A stretch of DNA of 64,000 nt. It comes from Manihot esculenta (taxonomy: Eukaryota; Streptophyta; Magnoliopsida; Malpighiales; Euphorbiaceae). Position numbers and translations under genes: made by a program. Below the pieces are notes generated by a model, which saw nothing but the letters and a program-made list of their open reading frames with translations, was not told the DNA's origin and did not search any database. The DNA lies in NCBI RefSeq assembly GCF_001659605.2, contig NC_035174.2:21526027-21590026 (forward strand), in the 5' to 3' direction. Shown here piece by piece: positions 10,590 through 22,159 of this stretch. Each line of letters opens with the position of its first letter. Position 1 is the first letter of the stretch.

Positions 10590-12056
10590 ACTTCCTGTCT
10601 GTGACTATTGGATCATTCAGCATTTACTCACATCAACAGATAACTATGCAATGCAACATATTCGTGGATACTAATGCACACAACCTACGATATACTCATG
10701 ATGCATGACTGATGCTAAAAGCATTTCATGTTCCAATTAAAAGATTAAGTTTAGTTCCACTCACCTCTGGCTAACTGGACTGACTGACTGAGCAGGCTCT
10801 GAAAACTCTGGAGCAGTACTCACTGCTGCTCTCTCTGGTTCCTCTGGTCTGTATAGGTACAGATAAACTCAAATGAGGGACCAAACTAACTGCTGACCAA
10901 CTCGATTAAACTTCCCAAGACTTCCCTTAAACTCACTCTACACCTCATGCAAAACATGCAAAGGAAAGCTGGACAGAACACTTTCGGCGGCAGATTCGGC
11001 GGCCGAAAGTCTTCTCCAGAGACGAAACTCAAGCACCTTCAGCGGCCGAATCTCAAGCTTCGGCGGCCGAACCCTTTCGGGGGCAAGTTTCGGGGGCCAA
11101 AAGGCATTCCAGAGACGAAAGTCTCTAACCTTCGGCGGCACCTTCGGCGGTCGAAGTCCCCAAACAGAGCCGAACATGCAAAACTCTTGGGGCAAGCTGT
11201 GGCAGCCAAAGCCACCATGCAAGAGGTTCGGCGGCAGAATGAACCTTCGGCTGCCGAACCTGAGTTCATCCAGAACTCAGCCCCGACGGCAAACCAAGCT
11301 CCTCCTTCCCTTCAACATCTCCAAACATGCATACTTCAACTAGTCCACACACATATACGCAAGTATATGGTCACAGGGGTCCAAAACTATCTAATAACCC
11401 CAAACAACAAATCAACCATAACACATAAACATGTATACATGCATAAATCATCAAAACTACCATTACTAACCTAAGCATGCATCTCTTTCCTTAATCCCCA
11501 TAAACCTTCAGAAAACATATAACAAGGTCCGGATCTTCCCTTACCTCTATAAACAGGAAGATGAACGTTCTGAATCTAAGGAAAACAGATCAACTCTTCT
11601 TCAACCTTACTAACTCTCAAAAGCTTAACTTTTGCTTCAACACTCTCACAATCTCTTAAACACTAGCAAACTCCTGCATGATCTGCTCAAACTCAGCAAA
11701 TAAAGCATGGGAGACGTGGCCAATCTTCTGGACAGGGTTTGGAGCCAACACCTGTCCAACATGCTGACTCAGGATGCCCAAACGCTGGCTGGCCGACTCA
11801 GCTTCGGCTGCCGAAGCGCATGCAAAACCATGCAACGGCAGCCGAACATTGGGCACTTTCGGCGGCCGAACTTACCTTCGGCGGCCGAACTTGGCTCATC
11901 AGCCTTGGGTCATTTCAGCTCAAAACTGACTTTACCACATTAACACACATCATAACACATAGTAAAACATAAATCCTACCCTCCTCTAGAAGTCCGACAC
12001 CCCGGATTCCACTGGACGACAGGAATTCCGATGCCGGATTCTAGCCGGGTATTACA

Positions 12057-12069
12057 TTCTCCCCCCCTT
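12057..12069 (-). promoter_or_regulatory. CV1 polypurine tract
   Basis: AAGGGGGGGAGAA on the minus strand, directly upstream of the 3' LTR: the expected plus-strand DNA primer in reverse transcription. Confidence 0.9.
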
Positions 12070-12075
12070 AAAAAC

Positions 12076-12091
12076 CATTCGTCCGCGAATG
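12076..12091. other. Hairpin beside CV1 polypurine tract
   Basis: CATTCG-TCCG-CGAATG: a 6-bp perfect stem with 4-nt loop, 6 nt from the polypurine tract. The same structure with altered loop or stem is at the same place in CV2, CV3 and CV4. Confidence 0.75.
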
Positions 12092-12131
12092 ATTCTAAAA
12101 CAAATAACACATAAGCCGGAGGAAACTAACC

Positions 12132-15100
12132 TCAAAACAAATATGGATACTGCTGGAGCATAGACTCCCGCGTCTCCCAGGTGCACTCCTCTAGATTATG
12201 GTGGTTCCATAGAACTTTCACCATCGGAATCTCCTTGTTCCTTAGCTGTCTGATCTGTGTGTCCAAAATCCGCACTGGCTGCTCTATATAGGTGAGATCT
12301 GTATGAATCTCCACCTCAGGCTCATTCAGAACCTGATTCGGATCTGACACAAACTGCCGTAGCATAGAAACATGAAATACCGGGTGAATCCTCTCCATAG
12401 AAGCAGGCAAATCTAGCTTATACGACACATTTCCGATCCTCTGCAAAATCTCAAAGGGTCCAATGTACCGTGGAGCTAACTTACCCTTCTTTCCAAACCG
12501 AACCACTCCTTTCATTGGAGACACTTTCAGCAATACCATATTACCCTCTTGGAATTCTAACTGTTTTCTGCGAACGTCTGCATAACTTTTCTGTCTACTC
12601 TATGCTGTCCTGATTCTATCTCTGATCACGGGCACTACTCGACTAGTAATCTCTATTAACTCTGGCCCTGCAAGAGCCTTCTCTCCTATTTCTTCCCAAC
12701 ACACAGGGGATCTGCACTTCCTCCCATACAAAGCTTCATAAGGAGCCATCCCAATGCTAGCATGATGGCTGTTATTGTAGGCAAACTCCACCAAAGGTAG
12801 ATGCTGCCTCCAAGAACCGCCAAAATCTAACACACACAGTCGAAGCATATCCTCGATGGTCTGGATGGTCCTCTCTGACTGTCCATCAGTCTGTGGGTGG
12901 AAAGCAGTGCTAAACTCTAATCTCGTGCCCAATGCACTCTGCAAACTTCGCCAAAAGCGAGAGGTAAACTGAGGTCCTCTATCTGAAACTATCGACACTG
13001 GAACCCCATGCAACCTCACTATCTCATCTAGATAGACTTGTGCCAACTTATCCACAGAATAGTTACTCCGAACTGGAAGAAAATGAGCAGATTTCGTGAG
13101 TCTGTCCACAATCACCCATATAGAGTCTATCCTATTGGACGTTGCTGGTAAACCCACTACAAAATCCATGGCTATGTTCTCCCATTTCCACTCTGGAATC
13201 GGCAATGGGTTAAGCATTCCTGCTGGTTTCTGATGCTCTAGTTTCACCCTCTGGCAAACGTCACAAGTTGTTACAAACTGCGCCACTTCTTTCTTCATGG
13301 CTGGCCACCAATAGATCCTTTTGAGATCCTGGTACATCTTGGTGGCTCCTGGGTGAACACTATACCTCGCATTATGAGCTTCCCTCATAATGTCTTCCTT
13401 CACACTGCCCCTATCTGGTACACAAAGTCGACTCCCATAGCGAAGGATCCCTTTGCTGTCAAATCTGAACTCTGCACTGTTGCCTGACTGAACAGTCCTG
13501 GCAATTTTCATCAACGCAGGGTCCTCATGTTGTCTCTGAGCTATCTGCTCCAGAAACACAGGTGTCACTCTCATCTGTGCGATCAACGCACCTGTACCAG
13601 ACAACTCTAACTGTAACCCTTCTTCGAAGAGCTTATAAAGCTCCATCACTATTGGTCTCCGCTCTGCTGCTATATGGGATAAACTGCCTAGTGACTTCCG
13701 GCTTAGGGCGTCTGCCACAACATTCGCCTTACCCGGATGATACTGGATCTTACAATCATAATCACTGAGCAATTCTACCCATCTTCTCTGCCGCAAGTTC
13801 AGCTCTCTTTGACTCAAGATGTACTGTAAACTCTTATGATCAGTGAAGATCTCGCATTTCACCCCGTAGAGGTAATGCCGCCACATCTTAAGTGCAAAGA
13901 TAACTGCTGCCATCTCTAGGTCATGGGTAGGGTAATTTAACTCGTGCTTCTTCAACTGTCTCGAAGCATAAGCTATCACCCTATCATTCTGCATCAATAC
14001 ACAGCCCAATCCCACTCGAGATGCATCACAGAACATTGTGAAATCCTCATTACTCACAGGCAGAGCTAACACTGGTGCTGTTGTCAATCTCCGCTTGAGC
14101 TCCTCAAAGCTCTCTTCACATTGGTCTGACCAGACAAACTTCTGGTTCTTCTGAGTCAGTTTGGTCATCGGAGCTGCTATCGTTGAGAAGTTCTGAACGA
14201 ACCTCCTGTAGTAACCTGCCAGTCCCAGAAAGCTTTTAATCTCAGTCACTGTCGTGGGTCTGGGCCAGTTAGCTACAGCCTCTATCTTCTTGGGGTCTAC
14301 CTCAATACCCTCTGCTGATACTACATGTCCCAAGAAGGAAATGCTCCTCAACCAAAACTCACACTTTGAGAACTTGGCATACAAACCATGCTCTCTCAGT
14401 ATCTGCAGAACTATCCTCAGATGCTGGGCATGCTCCTCTGCATCTCTGGAATACACTAAGATGTCATCAATAAAGACAATCACAAAGTGATCCAGATACT
14501 CACTGAAAACTCTGTTCATGAGATCCATGAATGCTGCAGGGGCGTTAGTCAACCCGAACGGCATCACTACGAACTCATAATGCCCATATCTGGTTCTGAA
14601 AGCTATCGTAGGCACATCTGCCTCTCTGACTCTCAACTGATGATACCCGGATCTCAGATCTATTTTCGAGAAATAACCTGCTCCAGCTAGCTGGTCAAAG
14701 AGATCATCAATCCGAGGTAGCGGATATCTATTCTTGATAGTGACCTTGTTCAACTGTCTGTAGTCGATACAAAGTCTGAGGGATCCATCCTTCTTTCTGA
14801 CAAAAAGCACCGGAGCACCCCAAGGTGAGGTACTAGGGCGGATGAAACCCTTATCTACCAAGTCCTGCAACTGTTCTTTCAACTCTTTTAACTCTGCTGG
14901 TGCCATCCTGTAGGGAGGAATAGAGATAGGTCTAGTACCTGGCAGCAATTCAATTTCAAACCCTATCTCCCTATCAGGTGGGAGTCCTGGTAACTCGTCT
15001 GGGAACACATCGAGAAACTCTCGGACGACTGGTACTGCGGCTGGTTCCCTCACCTGACTATCTAGCTCTCTCACATGAGCTAGAAACCCCTGACAACCCC

Positions 15101-17036
15101 TCCTAAGCAAACGACGAGCCTGAAGGGCTGAGATCAGACCTCTGGGTGTACCTCTCCTGTCTCCTCTGAAGACACACTCTGACCCATCCTGGTCTCTGAG
15201 ACTCACTAACTTCTCTCTACAGTCCAAAGTAGCACTATGTGTAGATAACCAATCCATCCCTAGAATGACATCAAAATCTGTCAAATCTAGAACCACAAGG
15301 TCAGCTGGAAGGTATCTACCCTCTATAAACACTGGACTGAAACGACAGACTGACACTGCCACTGATGGGTCACATTTAGGTCCACTGACCCAGAGAGGAT
15401 ACTCTAACTCAGAACTGATCAAACCCAATCTCTCTATGGCTCGCGAAGCAATAAAGGAATGAGAAGCACCGGGGTCCATCAAAGCATACACATCTGAACA
15501 CCCAATGATGAGATTACCTGACACCACTGTGTTCGACATGTTCGCCTCCTCCTGTGTCACTGTGAAAATCCGTGCTGGGGCTAGCGGATTTCCACCTCGG
15601 GAACCTGCTGCTGAAGTAGAGGCTGCCCCTCTCCCTCTACCTCTGCCACTACTCTGAGGCATGACTGGAGCTGCTGGCTGAGCAACTGGCTGTACCACAC
15701 TGCCTGAACTCATCTGCTGGGATGGTGCAAAAGTCACCTGCGGACAATCCCGAGCAATATGCCCTTCCTGTCCACATCTAAAACAAGCTGTAGATCCCAA
15801 CCGACAAACTCCGCCATGTGGTTTTCCGCATCTTCTGCAGACTGGAGCTGTGCCAGAGCTTGAGCCACTACCTATTCCCAGACCTGACTTCACTTTATTC
15901 CAGAACTTACTCTTTGTTCCTTTTGCTCTGTCCCATCTCTTGCTGCCTGACGTGCCTGCACTGGGGGCCTTAGAACCCGAAGCCTGTGCCTTTGATTGTT
16001 TCTGAATATTGGCACTAGCTTCCATTTTCCTGGCTGCGTCTACTATAGTGTGGAAACTCTCCTTTTCTGCTGGAAGAATCAAGGAAGCATACCTGGGATG
16101 CAATCTCATAGTATATCTCCTTGCCTTCTTCTGATCAGTATCATAGGCTTGACCCACATACTGAAGCAAATCTAAGAACTTATCTGTGAATTCATCAACA
16201 CTCATCTCGTCTGTCTGTCTCAACTGTTCGAACTCTATTACTTTCAATTCCCGAGAACTGTCAGGAAAAGCCCACCCTGCAAACTCATTGGCGAACTCTC
16301 CCCATGACATGCTGTCCATTCTGGGTTCCACATAGTTCTTAAACCATTCTCTGGCTTTCTTGCATTTTAATGTGAAACCTGCCTTCTCAATGGCTCTCCT
16401 ATCATCTGCTCCCAACTCACTAGTTATCATCCTAACTGCTCTGAGGTAATCAAATGGATCATCTCCCGTGTTGTATTTAGGAGCATCCAATTTCAAGTAC
16501 TCCGTCATGTGTACCTTACCTCCAGATGAGCTAGGTTGATGTCTGTCAACAACAGGGGCTACTGGTTCTGGTGGTGGTACTGGTTCATTTGGCTCTGGGT
16601 GTGCTGCACTTGGATGGGTAGGGGAAGATGGATACATAGGATATGGTGGATATGATGGGTAATAGTGAGGATATGGCATATATGGCATGTAAGAAGGATA
16701 TGGGACATAACTAGAGTACTCCGACATACCTCCCATCGGATACCCTGAGGTCTGAGCACCTCCCTGTGACTCTCCCATTCCTTCCTCAAAACTGCCTATA
16801 CCCATGCTATCATCTATAGACTGATCAATCTCCATAGCTTCCATCCTTTCCTCTGATCTTCCTCCCCTCACTGTTCCTCTTCTGCTCTCGTCGACAGACC
16901 TTCTAGGGTCTATTGACGTACCTTCCCTGCTAGATCTCTGCGACCTTGCCCTTGGCAATGCAGGAGAACGAGCAGCTGGTCTCTCACTCTCTGGTGGGAC
17001 TCCAGTCAATCGAGCTGATCGACGAGTTCCTCTCAT
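12132..17036 (-). pseudogene. CV1 gag-pol polyprotein with one in-frame stop
   Basis: One frame of 1634 codons plus stop runs from ATG 17036 ([12 protein letters not shown]) to 12132. This ATG is preferred over the upstream one at 17111 because the same start is conserved in CV2 and CV5 and lies 9 nt after a splice-acceptor-like TTTCCAG. Order: Pro/Tyr-rich gag N-terminus, gag domain (about 230-340), zinc knuckle [14 protein letters not shown] (about 415-430), aspartic protease with DPGASHSF (about 519-527), reverse transcriptase with FIDDIL (about 854), RNase H starting CDAS (about 1003), integrase HHCC (about 1215-1262) and D-D-E core (SDRG, QSERT), and a C-terminal chromodomain (about 1582-1633, ending YPYLF). 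A TAG at 12600-12602 lies between integrase core and chromodomain; related copies have a sense codon there. Everything else is open, so the lesion is recent. Confidence 0.93.
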
Positions 17037-17234
17037 CTTTACTCTCTGGAAACACAACATATAACATAGCACTTTAGCACATAAACAACACATAACATAA
17101 GGCACATGCATAACTCATGGCATATCACAGATAGGACGCAACACCCTATCCTAGTGGACATGCTTTCCTATTGTGCTTGACCACTCTCTATGAGCCCGAC
17201 ACTGTCTCTATAGGTCCGATCATGTGAACCTAGG

Positions 17235-17246
17235 GCTCTGATACCA
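17235..17246 (-). other. CV1 primer binding site
   Basis: TGGTATCAGAGC on the minus strand, 3 nt from the 5' LTR. It is complementary to the 3' end of plant initiator tRNA-Met, the usual primer of Ty3/gypsy chromoviruses. Confidence 0.93.
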
Positions 17247-17249
17247 ATC

Positions 17250-19552
17250 TGTAACGACCCCAAAATGGACCATCATGTGAACCTAGGGCTTAAGGCCGCC
17301 AGAACCCGTAGCAAGCCTGCAAAACTCTCTGTGTACCTGTAAAACTCATACATGATACATTTTCTGTGAAAATAAAACTCTTTGCTGAACCAAGGCTTAA
17401 CCTGTGCATGCACTATCTCTGTACTCTGTACTCTGTACTCTGTACTCTGTACCCCTGACTAGAGCTTGCTCTAGATGGGTTAACTCATACCTGTTAAGCC
17501 TGGTTATAAAACATATATACATATACAAATCATGTATGTAACAAAAGCTTTACAACACAATACAACTAAGTCAAGCACAACTCTAACATTCTACACATGT
17601 CTACCTTTAGACACACAATTATTACATTTCTTTAATATGACATGTCCACTCTAGGTTATTACAAGCTCTTTTACTCTTTCTGTATTCTGCTCTTTTACTC
17701 TTTCTGTACTCTGCTGGACTGTCCCTGTACACTGAACACTGAACCTGCAAAACTGGGGTTAAGGGAGTGGGATGAGCTCTATAGCCCAGTGAGTAGAACA
17801 GTAAAATATCTCAGTAAAACATGATCTCATGAAATGCGTCATAACACAGATAAACCACATCAAGAGTAAACCTGTCACCACATAGTCCCAGTAACTCTGT
17901 GCCAGGGCGTAGAATCGAGCACCTGGTCTTCCTGTCGTATATGTATATGTGTATATAACACCTCTGTACTTACCATTGCCAGGGCGTAGTCAAAGGCTCC
18001 TGGTCTTTACTATAAACCTGCCAGGGCGTAGTCAAAGGCTCCTGGACTTCTCTATACCTGCCAGGGCGTAGTCAAAGGCTCCTGGACTTCCTGTCTGTGA
18101 CTATTGGATCATTCAGCATTTACTCACATCAACAGATAACTATGCAATGCAACATATTCGTGGATACTAATGCACACAACCTACGATATACTCATGATGC
18201 ATGACTGATGCTAAAAGCATTTCATGTTCCAATTAAAAGATTAAGTTTAGTTCCACTCACCTCTGGCTAACTGGACTGACTGACTGAGCAGGCTCTGAAA
18301 ACTCTGGAGCAGTACTCACTGCTGCTCTCTCTGGTTCCTCTGGTCTGTATAGGTACAGATAAACTCAAATGAGGGACCAAACTAACTGCTGACCAACTCG
18401 ATTAAACTTCCCAAGACTTCCCTTAAACTCACTCTACACCTCATGCAAAACATGCAAAGGAAAGCTGGACAGAACACTTTCGGCGGCAGATTCGGCGGCC
18501 GAAAGTCTTCTCCAGAGACGAAACTCAAGCACCTTCAGCGGCCGAATCTCAAGCTTCGGCGGCCGAACCCTTTCGGGGGCAAGTTTCGGGGGCCAAAAGG
18601 CATTCCAGAGACGAAAGTCTCTAACCTTCGGCGGCCCCTTCGGCGGCCGAAGTCCCCAAACAGAGCCGAACATGCAAAACTCTTGGGGCAAGCTGTGGCA
18701 GCCAAAGCCACCATGCAAGAGGTTCGGCGGCAGAATGAACCTTCGGCTGCCGAACCTGAGTTCATCCAGAACTCAGCCCCGACGGCAAACCAAGCTCCTC
18801 CTTCCCTTCAACATCTCCAAACATGCATACTTCAACTAGTCCACACACATATACGCAAGTATATGGTCACAGGGGTCCAAAACTATCTAATAACCCCAAA
18901 CAACAAATCAACCATAACACATAAACATGTATACATGCATAAATCATCAAAACTACCATTACTAACCTAAGCATGCATCTCTTTCCTTAATCCCCATAAA
19001 CCTTCAGAAAACATATAACAAGGTCCGGATCTTCCCTTACCTCTATAAACAGGAAGATGAACGTTCTGAATCTAAGGAAAACAGATCAACTCTTCTTCAA
19101 CCTTACTAACTCTCAAAAGCTTAACTTTTGCTTCAACACTCTCACAATCTCTTAAACACTAGCAAACTCCTGCATGATCTGCTCAAACTCAGCAAATAAA
19201 GCATGGGAGACGTGGCCAATCTTCTGGACAGGGTTTGGAGCCAACACCTGTCCAACATGCTGACTCAGGATGCCCAAACGCTGGCTGGCCGACTCAGCTT
19301 CGGCTGCCGAAGCGCATGCAAAACCATGCAACGGCAGCCGAACATTGAGCACTTTCGGCGGCCGAACTTACCTTCGGCGGCCGAACTTGGCTCATCAGCC
19401 TTGGGTCATTTCAGCTCAAAACTGACTTTACCACATTAACACACATCATAACACATAGTAAAACATAAATCCTACCCTCCTCTAGAAGTCCGACACCCCG
19501 GATTCCACCGGACGACAGGAATTCCGATGCCGGATTCTAGCCGGGTATTACA
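17250..19552 (-). repeat. CV1 5' LTR
   Basis: A 2303-bp LTR nearly identical to 9710-12056. It has four TACTCTG units (17422-17449) and a hairpin-unit array at 17902-18085. At 17272-17290 a 19-bp copy of leader sequence replaces 28 bp of normal U5. A donor-like AGAGGTAAG sits with its GT at 19040-19039 (minus). Confidence 0.93.
17902..18085. repeat. CCAGG...CCTGG hairpin-unit array in CV1 5' LTR
   Basis: Four 25-nt units matching those at 10406-10589, with one loop change (gcgtag instead of gcatag in the last). Confidence 0.88.
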
Positions 19553-19557
19553 ATAAT

Positions 19558-21110
19558 ACTTAGAGTCTTGTTTGACTTTTTCTTTTTTAGTTCTGGTCAA
19601 ATAATCAGGTAAGGATTTAGAGACCAAATAATTGACTATATCTGTGTACCAAGGAACTTTATCCTAAGCAGAAAATAGATGTTCATCTGAAAATTCATCT
19701 TGAAGTGTTGAAAATAGATGTTCATCTGAAAATTCATCCTGAAGTGTTGCAGGTTCTTCAGCCAATAACGGCAGCCGGCTAAGATGATCAGCAACTAAAT
19801 TCTCTGACCCCTTCTTGTCTCGAATTTCTACATTAAACTCTTAGAGCAAAAAGATCCATCGAATTAGTCTAGGCTTTGCATCCTTTTTCTTGAACATATA
19901 TTTTAAAGCTGCATGGTCAGAATAAACAATTACCTTAGTACCAAGTAAATATGAACGGAATTTTTCTAAAGCAAAAGCTATAGCTAGAAGTTCTTTTTCT
20001 GTGGTTGAGTAATTACACTGTGCAATATCAAGAGTTCTGGACACATAATAGATGACGTGAGGGTCTTTTCCTTTCCTCTGTCCTAATACTACGCCCATGG
20101 CTTGGTTGCTAGCATCGCACATAATTTCAAAAGGTTGACTCTAATTAAGGGGTTGTATTACTGGTGTAGTAATTAATATATCCTTGAGTGCATCAAATGC
20201 CTTCTTACAAGAATCATCAAAAGTGAACTCAATATCCTGTTGCAATAACCTGCAGAGTGGCTGAGCTATATTTTGAGAAATTCTTGATAAATCGTTGGTA
20301 AAAACCTACATGCCCAAGGAAGGAACAAATTTCTTGCACATTCACAGGGTAAGGCAATGATTTAATAACATTTATCTTACATTTATCAACCTTAATTCCC
20401 CTTTTTGACACAATGTATCCTAAGATTAGCCTTTGATCTACCATAAAATGGCACTTCTCATAATTTAACACCAAATTGGATTCCAAACACCTCTTAAGAA
20501 CCTTTTCAAGGTTAGCTAAGTATTCATAAAAGAAATTACCATATACAGTGAAATCATCCATGAAGACTTCTATGATATCCTCTACGAAATTTGAAAATAT
20601 ACTAACCATACATCGCTGAAATATGGCCGGTGCATTGCTAAGCCCAAATAGCATTCATCGGTAATAAAAGGTGCCAAATGGACAGGTGAAAGTAGTCTTC
20701 TCTTGGTCTTCGAGTGCCACAGAAGTCTTATGAAAATCTGAATATCTATCAAGACAACAATAATGAGATTTTTCAGCTAGACGTTCAAGCATATTATCAA
20801 TAAATTAAAGTAAAAAATGATCTTTTCTAGTGGATGCATTTAATTTGCGATAATCTATACAAACCTTCTACCTGTTTTGGACTCGAGGGGGTACTAATTC
20901 TCCATCTTTATTATTCACCATAGTAATGCCTATTTTCTTAGGGATAACCTGGACTGGGCTCACCCATTTACTGTCGAAAATGGGATAGATCACACCTGTA
21001 TTAAGTAATTTCAGAATTTTATTTTTTACCACTTCCATCATTGGAGGACTCAAATGGCGCTGAGCCTCCCTTGTTAGTTTGTTGTCTTCTTCCAATAAAA
21101 TTTTGTGCAT
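19558..21110 (-). pseudogene. Athila-like RT and RNase H (decayed)
   Basis: Minus strand. The RT N-terminal part (about 21110-20868) has the SKWVSPVQVIPKK pattern. The RT palm (20654-20229) has FGLSNAP and FMDDF (the catalytic Asp pair). RNase H (20122-19841) starts MCDAS and includes TTEKELLA and SDHAALKY. At least two frame breaks separate these pieces. The RNase H end leads to the CV1 right edge; the integrase continues at 9709. The FMDD box and wording of these blocks fit the Athila lineage rather than the chromoviruses here (FIDD). Confidence 0.85.
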
Positions 21111-21667
21111 ACATGTATAAGGACTGATAATATCAGCTATGGTCTAGCCAATTGCACCTTTGTTTTCTTTCAAAACTCGGATAAGCTCCTCTTCCTTATA
21201 TGATGTCAGCTTGTTGGATATAATTATTAGTAATGAATTTTATGTCCCAAGATATGCATACTTGAGAGGAGTAGGCAATGGTTTCAATTCCAGCTTTGGA
21301 GCTTATACAACAAATAGTAAAAGTTTAGAATGAGCAGTAGGTAATGCTAATGTAGAGATATTACGTTTGACTTTATTAGCTTCAAGTTCATAGAAAAAAT
21401 CCTCCAGCCTTTCTTTTAGAATGAAATCAGTACTTATGGCTATCAATTTAGCTTTATTCAGGTGCTCACACATGAAAATTCTTAGTTCATCCTCACCTTG
21501 TAATTCAAATACTTACTGGATTACATGTTCGATGATATCCACACCACACACATTAGAAAAGTCATTTAGGTATTTTATGTTGTCATACACATTAAATTTT
21601 ATAAATTTTCCATCAAACTCCATGGTAAGTGTGCCATAAAAAACATCTATTTTTACTCTAGCAGTTG

Positions 21668-22000
21668 TCAAGAAAGGTCTAATAGGAGGTTAGATGTATT
21701 AGAAAACCTATCATCATCCATATAAAGTATGTAAAAATCAGCAGGGAATAATAAATTACCAACTTGTATAAGTACATCCTTTAAGACTCTCTCAGAGTGT
21801 ATAACCGATTTATCAGCCAATTGTGTCACCACACTAGTTTCTTTCAAAGGACGAACGTTTAAAGACTGATAAATAGACAATGGCATTACATTTATAGATG
21901 CAACTAAGTCACACATTACCTTCTTGACCTCCACCTTGCTAATTTTTATAGGGATAGCAAACATACATTGGTCCTTGCATTTGGTAGGCATTTTACTTTG
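21668..22000 (-). pseudogene. Athila-like protease domain (decayed)
   Basis: A 107-codon open stretch with CDLVASINVMPLSIY, corresponding to the retropepsin motif D-L-G-A-S-I-N of Athila elements. The Gly is replaced by Val, which would inactivate the enzyme. It is followed by the conserved LADKSV and FPADFYIL blocks. Confidence 0.8.
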
Positions 22001-22159
22001 AAAAACAATAGATACTTTTTCATCTATATAAAATTTTGGTAGCCTACCAGATTTTTTTTATTAGCGCATAATTTCTTAAGAAAAGGATGTTTAATGATTA
22101 AAGGTTTGGATTGTATAGGTGCTGGAGCTGATTTATCATCTGGTTCAAGTACTACCATC

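Larger units (their letters stand above)
9710..12056 (-). repeat. CV1 3' LTR
   Basis: A 2347-bp LTR, TGTAACGACCCC to GGGTATTACA on the plus strand. It contains nine TACTCTG units, a four-unit CCAGG/CCTGG array, TTCGGCNGCCGAA clusters (10983-11260 and 11800-11890), and the conserved donor-like AGAGGTAAG (minus, near 11545). Unlike the other families, no clear TATAAAAG lies at the usual promoter position. Confidence 0.93.
17046..19040 (-). promoter_or_regulatory. Putative leader intron of CV1
   Basis: Donor AGAG|GTAAGG in the 5' LTR (intron from 19040) and acceptor GTGTTTCCAG| ending at 17046, 9 nt before the gag ATG codon. Splicing would remove about 1995 nt, including the hairpin array, most palindromes and the PBS. 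Inferred from splice-site consensus and conservation in CV2 and CV5; no transcript evidence. Confidence 0.4.
9710..19552 (-). mobile_element. CV1: full-length Tekay-like chromovirus inserted in Athila-like pol
   Basis: A complete element of 9843 bp with LTRs at 9710-12056 and 17250-19552, PPT, gag-pol and PBS in the expected order on the minus strand, and a perfect 5-bp target duplication ATAAT (9705-9709 and 19553-19557). The LTR length difference of 44 bp is explained exactly by two local events: five fewer TACTCTG units (35 bp) and a 28-to-19-bp replacement. Otherwise I count only about seven single-base differences, so the insertion is recent. It splits the older Athila-like element between RNase H and integrase. 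The single in-frame stop in gag-pol suggests it cannot make a full polyprotein unless the stop is read through. Confidence 0.95.

Noticed and set aside
12540..12602. CV1 stop as a programmed readthrough signal
   Set aside because: The stop lies after the integrase core and is absent from CV2, CV3, CV4 and CV5, so mutation is simpler.
13562..13768. Plus-strand frames opposite gag-pol of CV1 and CV2 (also 14254-14690, 30444-30662, 31385-31651)
   Set aside because: Shadow frames antisense to strongly conserved coding sequence; no independent evidence.
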